A program made the position numbers and the translations under genes. DNA of 64,000 nucleotides from Sphingobacteriaceae bacterium (lineage in GTDB: Bacteria > Bacteroidota > Bacteroidia > Sphingobacteriales > Sphingobacteriaceae), in the NCBI GenBank assembly GCA_029266635.1, contig JAQSWM010000008.1, positions 124,001 through 188,000 of the forward strand, given 5' to 3'. Positions 19,901 to 27,559 of the stretch are shown here, piece after piece. The notes beneath the pieces are model-generated. The model searched no databases. It saw only the letters and a list, made by a program, of their open reading frames with translations, and was not told the origin of the DNA. Position 1 is the first letter of the stretch. Each line of letters opens with the position of its first letter.

Positions 19901-20099
19901 ACAGCTCGGCTATCAACTCCCTAAGAAAGTGCTTGGAAAGTTGCCAATCGAAAATGTGCGATTTTATGCCAACGCTTATAACCTGATTACTTGGGATCAG
20001 GTTAAAAGAATTGACCCGGAATCAAATCCGGATCAAAATAACGGACAGTTTTACCCTCAGCAAAGAATTATCAACTTTGGGCTCAATGTGGGCTTTTAA
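16953..20099 (+). CDS. SusC/RagA family TonB-dependent outer-membrane transporter (full length)
   Basis: The 1048-residue protein has the canonical SusC arrangement: signal peptide (to about residue 20), a carboxypeptidase-D-like domain starting QTVKGTVKDEAGALPNVTV, the connecting QQVVVVGYGQQKK segment, a plug with LTGRVTGLVTRQSSGRPGQD and VFGVRGANGVVLVTTKRG, and a long barrel ending IINFGLNVGF. It would transport an oligosaccharide with the SusD protein encoded three bases downstream. It differs from the first SusC of the operon in having the N-terminal repeat domain, so the two pairs are not a recent duplication. Confidence 0.95.
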   Translation: MKKIYFTAILLLSCLFSFAQQTVKGTVKDEAGALPNVTVRQKDAAPVVATNSSGEFSIVLDNKRPPILVFTMIGFATQEVNAGNQSSLAVVLKESAIGLQQVVVVGYGQQKKISVTGAISAVKSEDINKSPAASVTNALTGRVTGLVTRQSSGRPGQDDAKLFIRGRATFNNSDPLVLVDGVERDFTQISPDDVESVSILKDAAATSVFGVRGANGVVLVTTKRGTQGKTKINFSSEYGLTHFNRLTAAENAETTSLFQREGTINVGLNPADLNATGALRVSEYDNYLYRTQSSPFTHPDNNFVETFTKPGNQQKYNLNLSGGNKTVRYFVSAGFFNQDGMFETDINKLRETSTLKRLIELSPDVDRALQPQDYNASYYFKRLTTRSNLDITLSEDFKVGVDVSYKYTKQNRPGVYDNLDNASENLRLFASFYRNAPQMFPLMNPNGSYAANIGVYRQNPLVTIANTGFRSDFGNDLQTAFSFNYNLRKFVKGISLDGKYAYDVDWSNWRGMLERPYIYAYNPVDQSYTQGLVGVLPAQDSAKRPGTYNQYGELALRYKGTIGEGHNLSALALGNFNSLSGPTTPLNGQYQYVPHIYQALIGRINYDYKNRYLLEVNAGYNGSNRFAKGKRFELFPSASVGWVITNEPFMPESDLLNLLKIRGSYGEVGNDKLGGFSYYYKSTYVNSDVNSRYSFGDVQNPVITGLLPGRGANENITWETASKYNFGLDTRFLKNRLSFTADLFKEHRTDILADPKKYVISAGVSLLAPENIGVVENKGYELELGWDDKAGRDWSYYFKTQYSHSRNTILEKSEANQPYNYMLATGHAIDQFIGYKFDGFFNSYQQIAASPTQFGLSNVAPGDIKYKDLNGDGLVDQNDITAIGNSTVPENVYSFSTGVTFKNISLDVLFQGASRSSVWMVGDLGWDNSWGNYFPEHRNRWTPETASTATYPRFLQKADGAQQNYLLSDFWLRDGRYIRLKNVQLGYQLPKKVLGKLPIENVRFYANAYNLITWDQVKRIDPESNPDQNNGQFYPQQRIINFGLNVGF

Positions 20100-20102
20100 A
20101 CC

Positions 20103-21821
20103 ATGAAAATGAAATATTTATATATACTACTGACTGCAACGCTATTAACAGCCTGCAGCAAGAACGGAGGATTCGACGGTACCGACCTCGATGAGCTCAC
20201 GGAGCAAAAAGTATTTTCGGATGTTGACAATACCAGAAAAGCGTTAGTTAATCTGTATGGAAGCATGCGGGACCAGACTAACGGGAACAGTGGCAGCTTT
20301 TCGCGTCTCTTCGATTTAAACACATCTAATGGCATGCTCGATAATGCGACAGATGATGGCGCAGGAAATGTAACCCGTAGTGCAGGTACAGTTCCGGGAA
20401 TCCAGAAATATATCACGGGATCCATCTCTGCCACTACTAATCCGGTAAGTGCAACACACCCCTGGACCTATTATTACCAGGCGATCAGAAATGCGAATAT
20501 ATTTCTGGCAAATGTGGGCAACTCTCCCCTACCGGCCACAAATAATGAAAAGAAGTATGCTGAGAACGAAGCTCGTTTTCTCCGTGCCTATTTCTATCAC
20601 GAGCTATTCCGCTGGTTTGGCCCATTAGTAATCAATACTAAGCCTACAGACCCATTCGCCTTTGCTGATACTCGCCGTGAAGACTTAAAAACGACGGTGA
20701 ACTTTATTGTCTCTGAACTTGATGCGTTATCACAGCCTGGAATGTTGCCTGATCAGTGGGGAAGCGCAGATTATGGGCGGGCGACACGGACTGCCGCGAT
20801 GGCTTATAAAGCACGTACTCTGCTGTATGCGGCCAGCCCTCTTTTCCAGGCATCTGGTGCTACATGGAAGCAAGCAGCCGATGCAGCAGAAGCATTGATC
20901 ACTTACGCGGATGCTAATAGCATCCACAGTTTGTATTACGCACCAGCTCCAGACAGAGCGAAAAGCTATAGCAGGATGTTTAACGAGCGGGCAAATCCTG
21001 AAAACATTCTGGTGTACCTGCGGGCTGCAGATAATGATTTATATAATAACTTCCCGGCTTTCAACCCGTGGAATGTTAATAAAGAGGTTGCTACCGCCCC
21101 GACGCAATGGCTTGTAGATTCTTACGACATGCTGAATGGCACACAGCCGATCATTGGTTATAATGCTGATTTAAGCCCAATCATTAACCCAGCATCCGGT
21201 TATGATGAGCAGAAACCATACCTCAATCGCGACCCACGTCTTGACCAAAGCATTCTTCACAATGGCTCTACCTGGCCACTGGTTAACAAAGCGCCTGCAA
21301 CAGTCGATATCAGGACACCAAATGCCTGGGGCAGCGGATACTTCCTTGTAAAATGGTTGGATGACCGCATTGACCACATGAACGGAGGTAAAACTTCTCA
21401 GAATTTCATCATGATGCGTTATGCAGAAGTATTGCTGAACTACGCAGAAGCAATTAACGAAGCTAGCGACGATGTGACAGCAAGGCAAAAAGCTGTAACA
21501 CAAATTAACAGAATACGCGACAGAGCAGGGGTAGGACAGCTTAAAGCTTCAGATTATACGCAAGCCACTTTGAGGGAACGTATACGCAAAGAGCGCCGCG
21601 TGGAACTAGCTTTTGAAGAGCATCGTTTCTTCGACATCAGGAGATGGAAAATTGCTACCGATGTAATGAACCGGCCTGCAATTGGAATTTCTATGGTGGG
21701 TGGGAAATATGTACGCAAACAGCTTGACGTACGGAACTACAGTGAACGGATGAACCTGTCACCTCTTCCTGTTAACGAAGTAAACAATGCACCATTAATT
21801 TATCAGAACCCAGGTTACTAA
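20103..21821 (+). CDS. RagB/SusD family nutrient-uptake lipoprotein (second)
   Basis: This 572-residue SusD-family lipoprotein has the lipobox LTAC near residue 18 and the SusD hallmarks NEARFLRAYFYHELFRWFG, YKARTLLYAASPLFQ, MRYAEVLLNYAEAINEA, INRIRDRAGV, RRVELAFEEHRFFDIRRW and MNLSPLPVNEV. It is the lid partner of the SusC gene just upstream, with only three bases between stop and start. The RW(K) region and the final QNPGY are shared in form with the first SusD. Confidence 0.95.
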   Translation: MKMKYLYILLTATLLTACSKNGGFDGTDLDELTEQKVFSDVDNTRKALVNLYGSMRDQTNGNSGSFSRLFDLNTSNGMLDNATDDGAGNVTRSAGTVPGIQKYITGSISATTNPVSATHPWTYYYQAIRNANIFLANVGNSPLPATNNEKKYAENEARFLRAYFYHELFRWFGPLVINTKPTDPFAFADTRREDLKTTVNFIVSELDALSQPGMLPDQWGSADYGRATRTAAMAYKARTLLYAASPLFQASGATWKQAADAAEALITYADANSIHSLYYAPAPDRAKSYSRMFNERANPENILVYLRAADNDLYNNFPAFNPWNVNKEVATAPTQWLVDSYDMLNGTQPIIGYNADLSPIINPASGYDEQKPYLNRDPRLDQSILHNGSTWPLVNKAPATVDIRTPNAWGSGYFLVKWLDDRIDHMNGGKTSQNFIMMRYAEVLLNYAEAINEASDDVTARQKAVTQINRIRDRAGVGQLKASDYTQATLRERIRKERRVELAFEEHRFFDIRRWKIATDVMNRPAIGISMVGGKYVRKQLDVRNYSERMNLSPLPVNEVNNAPLIYQNPGY

Positions 21822-21841
21822 ACTATCAAACACACAAAAAC

Positions 21842-22771
21842 ATGACGATGAACAAGAATATATTAGTGCTAGCAATCTCTGCGATAGGCCTTTTTGCCTC
21901 CTGCAGCAAAGAAGTAGAAGACATCAACTACACTCCTCCTGTAAAAATACAATTTGCTGAAGGCGGTGATAGCAGTATTGTAAATGTGCCTAAGGCAACT
22001 ACTTCTTATCCTGTGAAGATCGACGTAACGGCAAACGGTTCGATCATTCGCTCAGTTGAGCTATACAATGCAGACGCAAAGACAGGAAATAGAGGGTCAG
22101 TAATCAGCGGCACAAGCCAGACTTTCGCTAGTCCCAAGAACAGCTATTCTACAACTTATACTGTTTCCGGGTTAACAGATAATCAGGCAATTAAAGTAGT
22201 GGTGACAGACACCCTTAGCCAGGTATATGAGAAGAACATTCTAATCAAAATTACACCTGCGGTTGTCTTTTCCGAGTCTGTAAAAATGGAAACCGTTGAA
22301 AATTACTACGGACCATATTTTGCTACCTGGCTTTCAGGCCGAGTGTACATGCGTAATACTCAATATGCATCGCAGGTTGATTTTTCACTTGGAGATGTTG
22401 TGATTGCGCCTGCAACAACAAAAACTCCTGCTTTAGTCAATCCTGCACTTCGAAAAGAGAACAATCTGTTGACCGCATCAGGATTGCAAAGCACTAAGTA
22501 TGCACTAACAACAATAACACCTGCGGCTTATAATGCCATCACGAAAGTTAATGCTACGCCAATTACCAGTTTAGCTGATCCTACTCTTGATGTTGTGGCA
22601 CTTCAGTCAGGTAAGGTTTATTTGTTCAAAACAGCAAATGGCAGAAAGGGCTTAATCAACGTAACCGCAGTTGCAGCTAAAACAGGAACTATTGAAGATG
22701 TGAATGGACAATGGGTGCCAGCAACCAGCTATTCAGAAGTAACTCTAAGCACAAAGACTGTTCTACCATAA
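21842..22771 (+). CDS. SusCD-associated surface lipoprotein, unknown fold (candidate glycan-binding protein)
   Basis: The 309-residue lipoprotein (lipobox FASC near residue 21) closes the SusCD operon 20 bases after the second SusD. The N-terminal 120 residues look like an Ig-like or Bacteroidota-associated beta domain (IKIDVTANGSIIRSVELYNAD-like strands broken by short loops), and the rest is beta-rich with many Thr/Ala and no catalytic motif I can recognise. Genes in this position commonly encode surface glycan-binding proteins such as SusE/SusF, which retain polysaccharide at the cell surface. The binding function is inferred only from position and lipoprotein signal. It ends just before a strong terminator. 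Confidence 0.6.
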   Translation: MTMNKNILVLAISAIGLFASCSKEVEDINYTPPVKIQFAEGGDSSIVNVPKATTSYPVKIDVTANGSIIRSVELYNADAKTGNRGSVISGTSQTFASPKNSYSTTYTVSGLTDNQAIKVVVTDTLSQVYEKNILIKITPAVVFSESVKMETVENYYGPYFATWLSGRVYMRNTQYASQVDFSLGDVVIAPATTKTPALVNPALRKENNLLTASGLQSTKYALTTITPAAYNAITKVNATPITSLADPTLDVVALQSGKVYLFKTANGRKGLINVTAVAAKTGTIEDVNGQWVPATSYSEVTLSTKTVLP

Positions 22772-22796
22772 CAGTAAGGTAATAATTATATTATTC

Positions 22797-22829
22797 AAGA
22801 AAGCCGCTCCTTATAAGAGCGGCTTTCTT
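22797..22829 (+). terminator. Strong terminator of the SusCD operon
   Basis: A perfect 13-base stem (AAGAAAGCCGCTC and its complement) surrounds a seven-base loop 25 bases after the lipoprotein stop codon. The 3' arm ends in TTTCTT. It marks the end of the five-gene unit. The following 230 bases up to the esterase stop hold nothing I can recognise. Confidence 0.85.
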
Positions 22830-23059
22830 CGTTATACACGTTATCTCAGCAAATCATTTCTACTTAATAGATGCTAGTTTAACAATCGAAAAACTGGATT
22901 AAAGGAATACCAAAGTGCAGGAAATGACTGCGTTGCTTTTCTGCTTAAAAAGCATAGGTTCTCGTTCACTACAATGCCTTGTGACGAGATATGCTTACTT
23001 CAAATCATTTAATCGCAAGGCGAAGAATATCAGTGCAATTTAGTTCATCGGTTTACCAG

Positions 23060-23890
23060 CTAGTTCTGATTGAAAAACCTGCTCATAAAAAAGACCTGGT
23101 ATGCTATTGAGTTTTGCCAGTATTTCCAGTTGTGAGCACCGGGACGGACTATAAAATCATGTTCAATACATTTCAATAAAAGTTTCTCATGAAAAGATTT
23201 GTTTACATCGAAGAAGAAGTCGCTGTAGCCACAATCTATAATAAGGGAGAGTGAGCCTGATTTGACTTTATCGAGCTGAGTTATTGCAGTATACTCCGTC
23301 CATCTTTCCTGATTCTGTTCATAAGGACCGAGGCGTTTGGCAATATCCCACTTGGTTGGAAACGGACGAAAATCCACTCCCCCGCTCATGCTCCCCGCGG
23401 CTCCAAATACATCCTGATGCCGGAACGCCAGAAACATCGCCCCATGGCCGCCCATGCTTAGCCCGGTTATTGCTCTCCCCTTCCTGTCGTGAATGGTTCG
23501 GTAATTCTTGTCCATCCACCCCACCAGCTCGGATGAAATGTACGTTTCAAACTTCCACGCAGGATCTATCGGGCTATCAAAATACCAGCTGCCAGTCTGC
23601 CCATCGGGAAAAACCATAATCATCTTGTACTGATCAGCATAGTCCTTTAACTCAGGTACATTCTTGATGTAATTAGAGTAATTGCCACCGTACCCATGCA
23701 GCACATACAAAACAGGATAGTTCTTTGCGCCCTTCTGATAATCATCCGGCGTAAGCACAACGGCTTTTATGCTTTTGTTCATGGCAGGACTATACGTCAA
23801 TACGGTATCAACATGGGCTGCAAAAGCTTGCCCAAATGCCAAAAAGCACAGGAATAAAGAAAAACATGAATAAGAATACAGACGGTTCAT
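23060..23890 (-). CDS. Secreted esterase of the esterase-D / CE1-like alpha/beta-hydrolase family
   Basis: The 276-residue protein has a signal peptide (to about residue 24) and an alpha/beta-hydrolase fold: YPVLYVLHGYGGNYSNY as the oxyanion region, the nucleophile elbow GLSMGGHG, a candidate acid in IIDCGYSDFFFD, and the histidine in RPGAHNWKYW. The family covers acetylxylan and feruloyl esterases, S-formylglutathione hydrolase and tributyrin esterases. With a signal peptide and next to a glycan-uptake operon, a carbohydrate deacetylase or feruloyl role is likely but unproven. It converges on the SusCD operon. Confidence 0.8.
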   Translation of the reverse strand: MNRLYSYSCFSLFLCFLAFGQAFAAHVDTVLTYSPAMNKSIKAVVLTPDDYQKGAKNYPVLYVLHGYGGNYSNYIKNVPELKDYADQYKMIMVFPDGQTGSWYFDSPIDPAWKFETYISSELVGWMDKNYRTIHDRKGRAITGLSMGGHGAMFLAFRHQDVFGAAGSMSGGVDFRPFPTKWDIAKRLGPYEQNQERWTEYTAITQLDKVKSGSLSLIIDCGYSDFFFDVNKSFHEKLLLKCIEHDFIVRPGAHNWKYWQNSIAYQVFFMSRFFNQN

Positions 23891-23969
23891 AAGATTGATT
23901 TAATAAGAAACAGGCAAAACCCTGTACACAATTTATTGTTTATTAGTTACATACTTAAATTGAAACATC

Positions 23970-24164
23970 ATGCCTACATCAAAAAGAGGAACATCAGCAG
24001 ACCGGAAGAGAGTGAATTCTTCTGAAGAATACGAAGTTAGACACATCGCAGAGAAGTTAGGAGTTAGCAGCCAGGCTATAGGCGGCGCCAAACGGGCAAC
24101 CGGTTCTAATGACCGCAAGGTTATTGAAGAATACATTAAAAACAAGCAGAAAAAAGCTTCTTAA
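23970..24164 (+). CDS. DUF3606 small protein
   Basis: This 64-residue basic protein matches the DUF3606 pattern: RKRVNSSEEYEVRHIAEKLGVSSQAI followed by a valine-containing helix ending VIEEYIKNKQ. The helical region looks like a small helix-turn-helix, and members are short stand-alone proteins of unknown function found in proteobacteria and Bacteroidota. It is divergent from the esterase gene and ends at a bidirectional terminator. Confidence 0.8.
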   Translation: MPTSKRGTSADRKRVNSSEEYEVRHIAEKLGVSSQAIGGAKRATGSNDRKVIEEYIKNKQKKAS

Positions 24165-24167
24165 TCG

Positions 24168-24203
24168 AAAAAGCCTATGAACAATGCTCATAGGCTTTTT
24201 TTT
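24168..24203 (+). terminator. Bidirectional terminator between DUF3606 and cytochrome lipoprotein genes
   Basis: A 13-base stem (AAAAAGCCTATGA with TCATAGGCTTTTT) and a seven-base loop carry T-runs on both strands. It begins three bases after one stop codon and reaches the stop codon of the convergent gene, so it probably ends both transcripts. Confidence 0.85.
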
Positions 24204-24546
24204 ATTTCTCAAGCAATCCGCCTTCTTTCCACTTCACAAAGGCTGTGATGGTGGAATCTGCCAGCTTGGGATGTTTTGCAGGCATGAAGCCTCGTTCGTT
24301 AGGATTTCGGTTTATCCTGTCAATTATCTGGTCAATGTGCGATTTTGCCCCCGCATACGTATTTAGCGGCTCCTTATTTCCTTGTGGCGGGAAATGACAA
24401 GGCGAACAGTTGTTTGTTAAAATGCCCTGGATGTTAGATGCATAAGTTACCGTTGCAGGCTTTTTAACTTGCGCCTGTTTAGTTGTTGAGCAATTTTGCA
24501 GTGCAACTGCGGCAACGATTAAAGTTAAAATGTAGATTTTTTTCAT
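24202..24546 (-). CDS. Mono-haem c-type cytochrome lipoprotein
   Basis: The 114-residue product has a lipoprotein signal ending ALQNC (Cys19) and one covalent haem site CSPCH (residues 47-51). A downstream methionine in GFMPAKHP could be the sixth ligand. The segment YASNIQGILTNNCSPCH resembles the short cytochrome-like domains common in Bacteroidota envelope proteins. It should be a membrane-anchored periplasmic electron carrier. No oxidase or dehydrogenase partner is adjacent. Confidence 0.82.
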   Translation of the reverse strand: MKKIYILTLIVAAVALQNCSTTKQAQVKKPATVTYASNIQGILTNNCSPCHFPPQGNKEPLNTYAGAKSHIDQIIDRINRNPNERGFMPAKHPKLADSTITAFVKWKEGGLLEK

Positions 24547-24568
24547 TGTGGCTATATTAAGGTTGGTA

Positions 24569-24799
24569 TCACTCGTTAACAGGCTTTTCGCCGCGTTTAT
24601 AAATCACTAGCCCGTTCAGAAAATTCCTGAGGAACTGATCGCCGCACGGCTTATAATTTGGATGATCGTCTTTTCGGAATATTGCGCTGAGTTCAGTTTT
24701 GGTCACGCTGAAATTCACGAGTTTCATTATATCAATGATGTCATCATCCCGCAGCGACAAGGCTACCCGTAGCTTCTTCATTACTTCATTATTGCTCAT
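24569..24799 (-). CDS. DUF1456 protein, single-repeat (half-length)
   Basis: At 76 residues this corresponds to only one of the two tandem repeats of the usual DUF1456 (YehS-type) protein of about 150 residues. The conserved features of the second repeat are present: VMKKLRVALSLRDDDIIDIM, FRKDDHPNYKPCGDQFLRNFLNGL. The start codon ATG at 24799 is followed by MSNNEV, and the upstream sequence shows no trace of a first repeat. The function of the family is unknown. It lies between the cytochrome lipoprotein gene and a terminator. Confidence 0.75.
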   Translation of the reverse strand: MSNNEVMKKLRVALSLRDDDIIDIMKLVNFSVTKTELSAIFRKDDHPNYKPCGDQFLRNFLNGLVIYKRGEKPVNE

Positions 24800-24874
24800 G
24801 TTTTAAGGCGGCTCTTGAGGTTAAATATAGTAAAAATCCATATTGCTCATTGCTCAAATACAGATTGCAAAAAA

Positions 24875-24900
24875 AATCCCTTTAGTTGCCTAAAGGGATT
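24875..24900 (-). terminator. Terminator downstream of the Ser/Thr-rich membrane protein gene
   Basis: An 11-base perfect stem (AATCCCTTTAG and complement) with loop TTGC is followed on the minus strand by a run of T residues. It lies about 22 bases past the stop codon of the minus-strand gene at 24923-25261. Confidence 0.85.
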
Positions 24901-24922
24901 TATCATATCTAAGCCGTAAGGA

Positions 24923-25261
24923 TTAGAGATTATCTTCGCGGCTTACTTTTTTAGTGTAAGTAACTTTATCAGTAGTACCGCCTGATCCAGTGCTAACGTT
25001 TGTAGTGCTGTTACCACGAACCAACAGTAAAATTATCACAAGTAAAACAACGGCGCCAACAATCCACATCCATGGCTGAATTGTTGTTGATTCTGTTGTG
25101 GTAGTAACGGTAGAGCTGCTAGATCCAGAGGTTGAGCTCTCTGTGCCAGAGCCCCCGCTTGTTGAGCCACTATCTTGTGCCATAACTGAAAGCTGGATAA
25201 GGCTAAGCATGAAAATAGCTACTAAGGTTTTGTAACTATCTACTTTGATTAAATTTCTCAT
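24923..25261 (-). CDS. Small Ser/Gly/Thr-rich single-pass membrane protein
   Basis: This 112-residue protein is not one I recognise. It has an N-terminal signal-like hydrophobic stretch ending near VMAQ, a low-complexity Ser/Gly/Thr/Glu linker (residues 31-60), one strong transmembrane helix (WMWIVGAVVLLVIILLLV) and a short polar tail. The layout suggests a small exported inner-membrane protein whose linker faces the periplasm. It lies 86 bases after folE and has its own terminator. Confidence 0.6.
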   Translation of the reverse strand: MRNLIKVDSYKTLVAIFMLSLIQLSVMAQDSGSTSGGSGTESSTSGSSSSTVTTTTESTTIQPWMWIVGAVVLLVIILLLVRGNSTTNVSTGSGGTTDKVTYTKKVSREDNL

Positions 25262-25347
25262 AGGAAATATTTTTAATTGTTAGCATTTGGTTTATTGAAT
25301 GTTCAACAAAGGATGCAGTTAAATGTTTTAAGTGACAATTACAAGTT

Positions 25348-25989
25348 TTATTTGATCAGAGAGAGGAACTGTGCCTGGTACTTCTGTTCTTCAAACCTGC
25401 CGGAATAATGAACAGTGAGCGTACTGCTGCTAATGTCCTTTATGCCGCGGGAGGCGACGCAAAGATGTTCTGCGTCAATGTAAACAGCCACATCATCTGT
25501 TGCCAAAGCTTCCTTTAGCCCTTCGGCGATTTGGATGGTGAGACGCTCCTGAACTTGCGGGCGTTTACAATAGTATTCAACAAGCCGGTTAATTTTCGAA
25601 AGCCCGATCACCTGCCCACTGGAGATATAAGCCACGTGAGCCTTGCCAATAATCGGCACAAAATGATGCTCGCAGTACGAGTACACCGTAATGTCCTTCT
25701 CAACCAGCATGCCCTTGTACTGATACTTATTTTCGAAGAGTGTTATGCTTGGCTTGTTCCCGGGGTTGAGCCCGGCAAAAACCTCCTTGACATACATTCT
25801 CGCAACCCGGCGAGGCGTGTCCTTCAGGCTGTCGTCCGTAAGCTCGAGCCCGAGGATGCGCATGATCTCAGAAAAATGCTTTTGTATGATTTGGATTTTT
25901 ACTTCATCATCAAGCGCAAATGCATCCTCTGTTAAGGTTGTAGGGAGTTCTTTCGGCAATATACAGTCGGCGGTATCTAATAAATTCAT
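25348..25989 (-). CDS. folE: GTP cyclohydrolase I (FolE)
   Basis: The 213-residue enzyme converts GTP to 7,8-dihydroneopterin triphosphate for folate or pterin synthesis. Zinc ligands are visible in YSYCEHHFVPIIGKAHVAYI and in AEHLCVASRGIKD, and the GLSKINR and PQVQERLT motifs are intact. The gene overlaps the sigma-factor gene by four bases (ATGA arrangement), so it is translationally coupled to a regulator rather than to other folate genes. The assignment is firm; the operon context is unusual. Confidence 0.95.
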   Translation of the reverse strand: MNLLDTADCILPKELPTTLTEDAFALDDEVKIQIIQKHFSEIMRILGLELTDDSLKDTPRRVARMYVKEVFAGLNPGNKPSITLFENKYQYKGMLVEKDITVYSYCEHHFVPIIGKAHVAYISSGQVIGLSKINRLVEYYCKRPQVQERLTIQIAEGLKEALATDDVAVYIDAEHLCVASRGIKDISSSTLTVHYSGRFEEQKYQAQFLSLIK

Positions 25990-26636
25990 TTGTTTATCTG
26001 CTTAATAACTGTCATCACCCGGTTCACCATTGCATCACAATAAATTAAATTGAACTCAAAGATTTCCTCGGCAGTGTACCATTTTTCTATTTCCTGTCTC
26101 AGCATTGCCTTGGCCCGATTTAGCCTGACTTTAACATTTGAATCACTGATATTCAGCGATTCGGCAGTTTCGGCAACGCTGAGGCCATTCATCTCTCGCA
26201 AGGAAAACACCATGCGGTAGTCAAGAGGCAAGGTTATCAATGCCTTTTCTACCACGGTGCCCAGCTCCCTGTTCAATATTTTCCCGTTTGTATCCTGCTG
26301 ATTTTCGAACATCGGTATTGAATTTTCGTGTATCTCATCTGATATTTCATTTTTATATGAGAACTTCTGCCGTCGTTGGAAGCAATTGTTCAGCATTATG
26401 CGCACCAGCCAGGTCCGCAATGACGATCTGTTTTCAAATTTCCCGAGGCTGATGTATGCGCTCACAAACGTTTCCTGCATCAAATCCTGTGTGTCCTCAT
26501 GATTATAGCCATAAGAGCGCCCTGTCTTATAAAGTGCTGCGTTGTTCCTCCTAATCAGGATCTCGAACATCGCCGGTTCATCATTTATCTTATCTATTAA
26601 TTCTTTGTCAGAAAATTGCTCAAAAATGGTCGTCAT
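25986..26636 (-). CDS. ECF-type RNA polymerase sigma factor
   Basis: The 216-residue protein has sigma region 2 (DLMQETFVSAYISLGKFENRSSLRTWLVRIMLNNC) and region 4 (LPLDYRMVFSLREMNGLSVAETAESLNISDSNVKVRLNRAKAMLR), with no region 3 between them, as in extracytoplasmic-function sigma factors. A C-terminal tail of about 30 residues follows region 4. No anti-sigma factor with a typical domain is adjacent. The gene overlaps folE and the DUF2231 gene by four bases each, so the small membrane proteins upstream are the obvious candidates for signal input. Confidence 0.9.
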   Translation of the reverse strand: MTTIFEQFSDKELIDKINDEPAMFEILIRRNNAALYKTGRSYGYNHEDTQDLMQETFVSAYISLGKFENRSSLRTWLVRIMLNNCFQRRQKFSYKNEISDEIHENSIPMFENQQDTNGKILNRELGTVVEKALITLPLDYRMVFSLREMNGLSVAETAESLNISDSNVKVRLNRAKAMLRQEIEKWYTAEEIFEFNLIYCDAMVNRVMTVIKQINK

Positions 26637-27067
26637 TCTTCTATGCCTACTTTGTGCTTTAAAATTAAGTTGCCACCAATAAAGTTACCGCTTATCATCA
26701 CCGTTAACAATATCGCTTTAGTTATCAGGATACCCAGGGATGCGTCTGGCAGATGAGGATATTTCTGAAAATCTGCAAAAGCTATGATGCTGTAAACCAC
26801 TAACACGCTGCCGTTCAGGCCTGCATGCAAAAGTCCCTGGTTTATAGCTGCCCGTTTAGTTGATGAGATTTTTGCCAGGTCTATCGCTCCTGTCAATATC
26901 GCCAGCCAGCCAATCGCGGCTCCTCCAATCAGCGCATAAAACGATGCCTGCCTGAAACTCTCGCCTCCAAATTGATAAGCAAGAAAATAACATACCCAAT
27001 CCATTGGCAGCAACGCCGAAGGAAAGTGAATAAAAATCAGGTGCAAAGGATGCCCAAACAGCTTCAT
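26633..27067 (-). CDS. DUF2231 family integral membrane protein
   Basis: This 144-residue protein has about four transmembrane helices and begins with the hallmark GHPLHLIFIHFPSALLPMDW, whose histidines could bind haem or metal. DUF2231 proteins are common near c-type cytochromes and redox genes but have no settled function. It overlaps both neighbours by four bases, tying it to the upstream membrane protein and downstream sigma factor in one transcript. Confidence 0.8.
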   Translation of the reverse strand: MKLFGHPLHLIFIHFPSALLPMDWVCYFLAYQFGGESFRQASFYALIGGAAIGWLAILTGAIDLAKISSTKRAAINQGLLHAGLNGSVLVVYSIIAFADFQKYPHLPDASLGILITKAILLTVMISGNFIGGNLILKHKVGIEE

Positions 27068-27402
27068 GCGAACAATGGATAAACCAACACCGCAACAGTA
27101 GCTACGGCTAACAAAGCGTGTACAAAAGCAACTGCCAATGGCGTCATTTTACCACGCAGATCATTTATGAACATGTAAAAGCCGCCAAGCACGGAAAGTA
27201 CAAGCAGGACGATGGCCGCGGTAGAGATGTTGCCCGGGCTTTTAAGCCCGTAAACCAGAAGGGCAACGATAGCTGCTACCGCAAAAATACCGTGGCCATA
27301 AATCACACCTTTAGATGCATCTTTTTGAGTTAGCCATTTGCTAAGAATAACCAATCCGAATACTGCGGTTACGGCGAAAAGGGCGAGAGATAAGTAAAAC
27401 AT
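27064..27402 (-). CDS. Small four-helix membrane protein of unknown function
   Basis: The 112-residue product is almost entirely hydrophobic, with four predicted helices. It has a histidine in the second-helix region (VIYGHGIFAVAAIV) and another in AVAFVHALLAVA. I do not recognise the family from sequence. It is the first gene of the four-gene operon (membrane protein, DUF2231, ECF sigma factor, FolE), with four-base overlaps throughout. A metal- or haem-linked sensor role is speculation. Confidence 0.7.
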   Translation of the reverse strand: MFYLSLALFAVTAVFGLVILSKWLTQKDASKGVIYGHGIFAVAAIVALLVYGLKSPGNISTAAIVLLVLSVLGGFYMFINDLRGKMTPLAVAFVHALLAVATVAVLVYPLFA

Positions 27403-27559
27403 AGTTTTGAAGATTTAAGGTTTTATATTTCGTTAGTGTGGGCGAGAAAAGAAAAGGTTACAAAGTTTTGAGATAGTTCCTCGCGATAGTTAAAAAACCA
27501 AAGCCCTTGCTTCTTAGTTATCTCAAAGCCATTTCAGCACAAGCTGTTAAGGCTTATTT

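Noticed and set aside
12325-20099. Recent tandem duplication of a SusCD pair
   Set aside because: The two SusC proteins differ in domain make-up and the SusD sequences share only family motifs.
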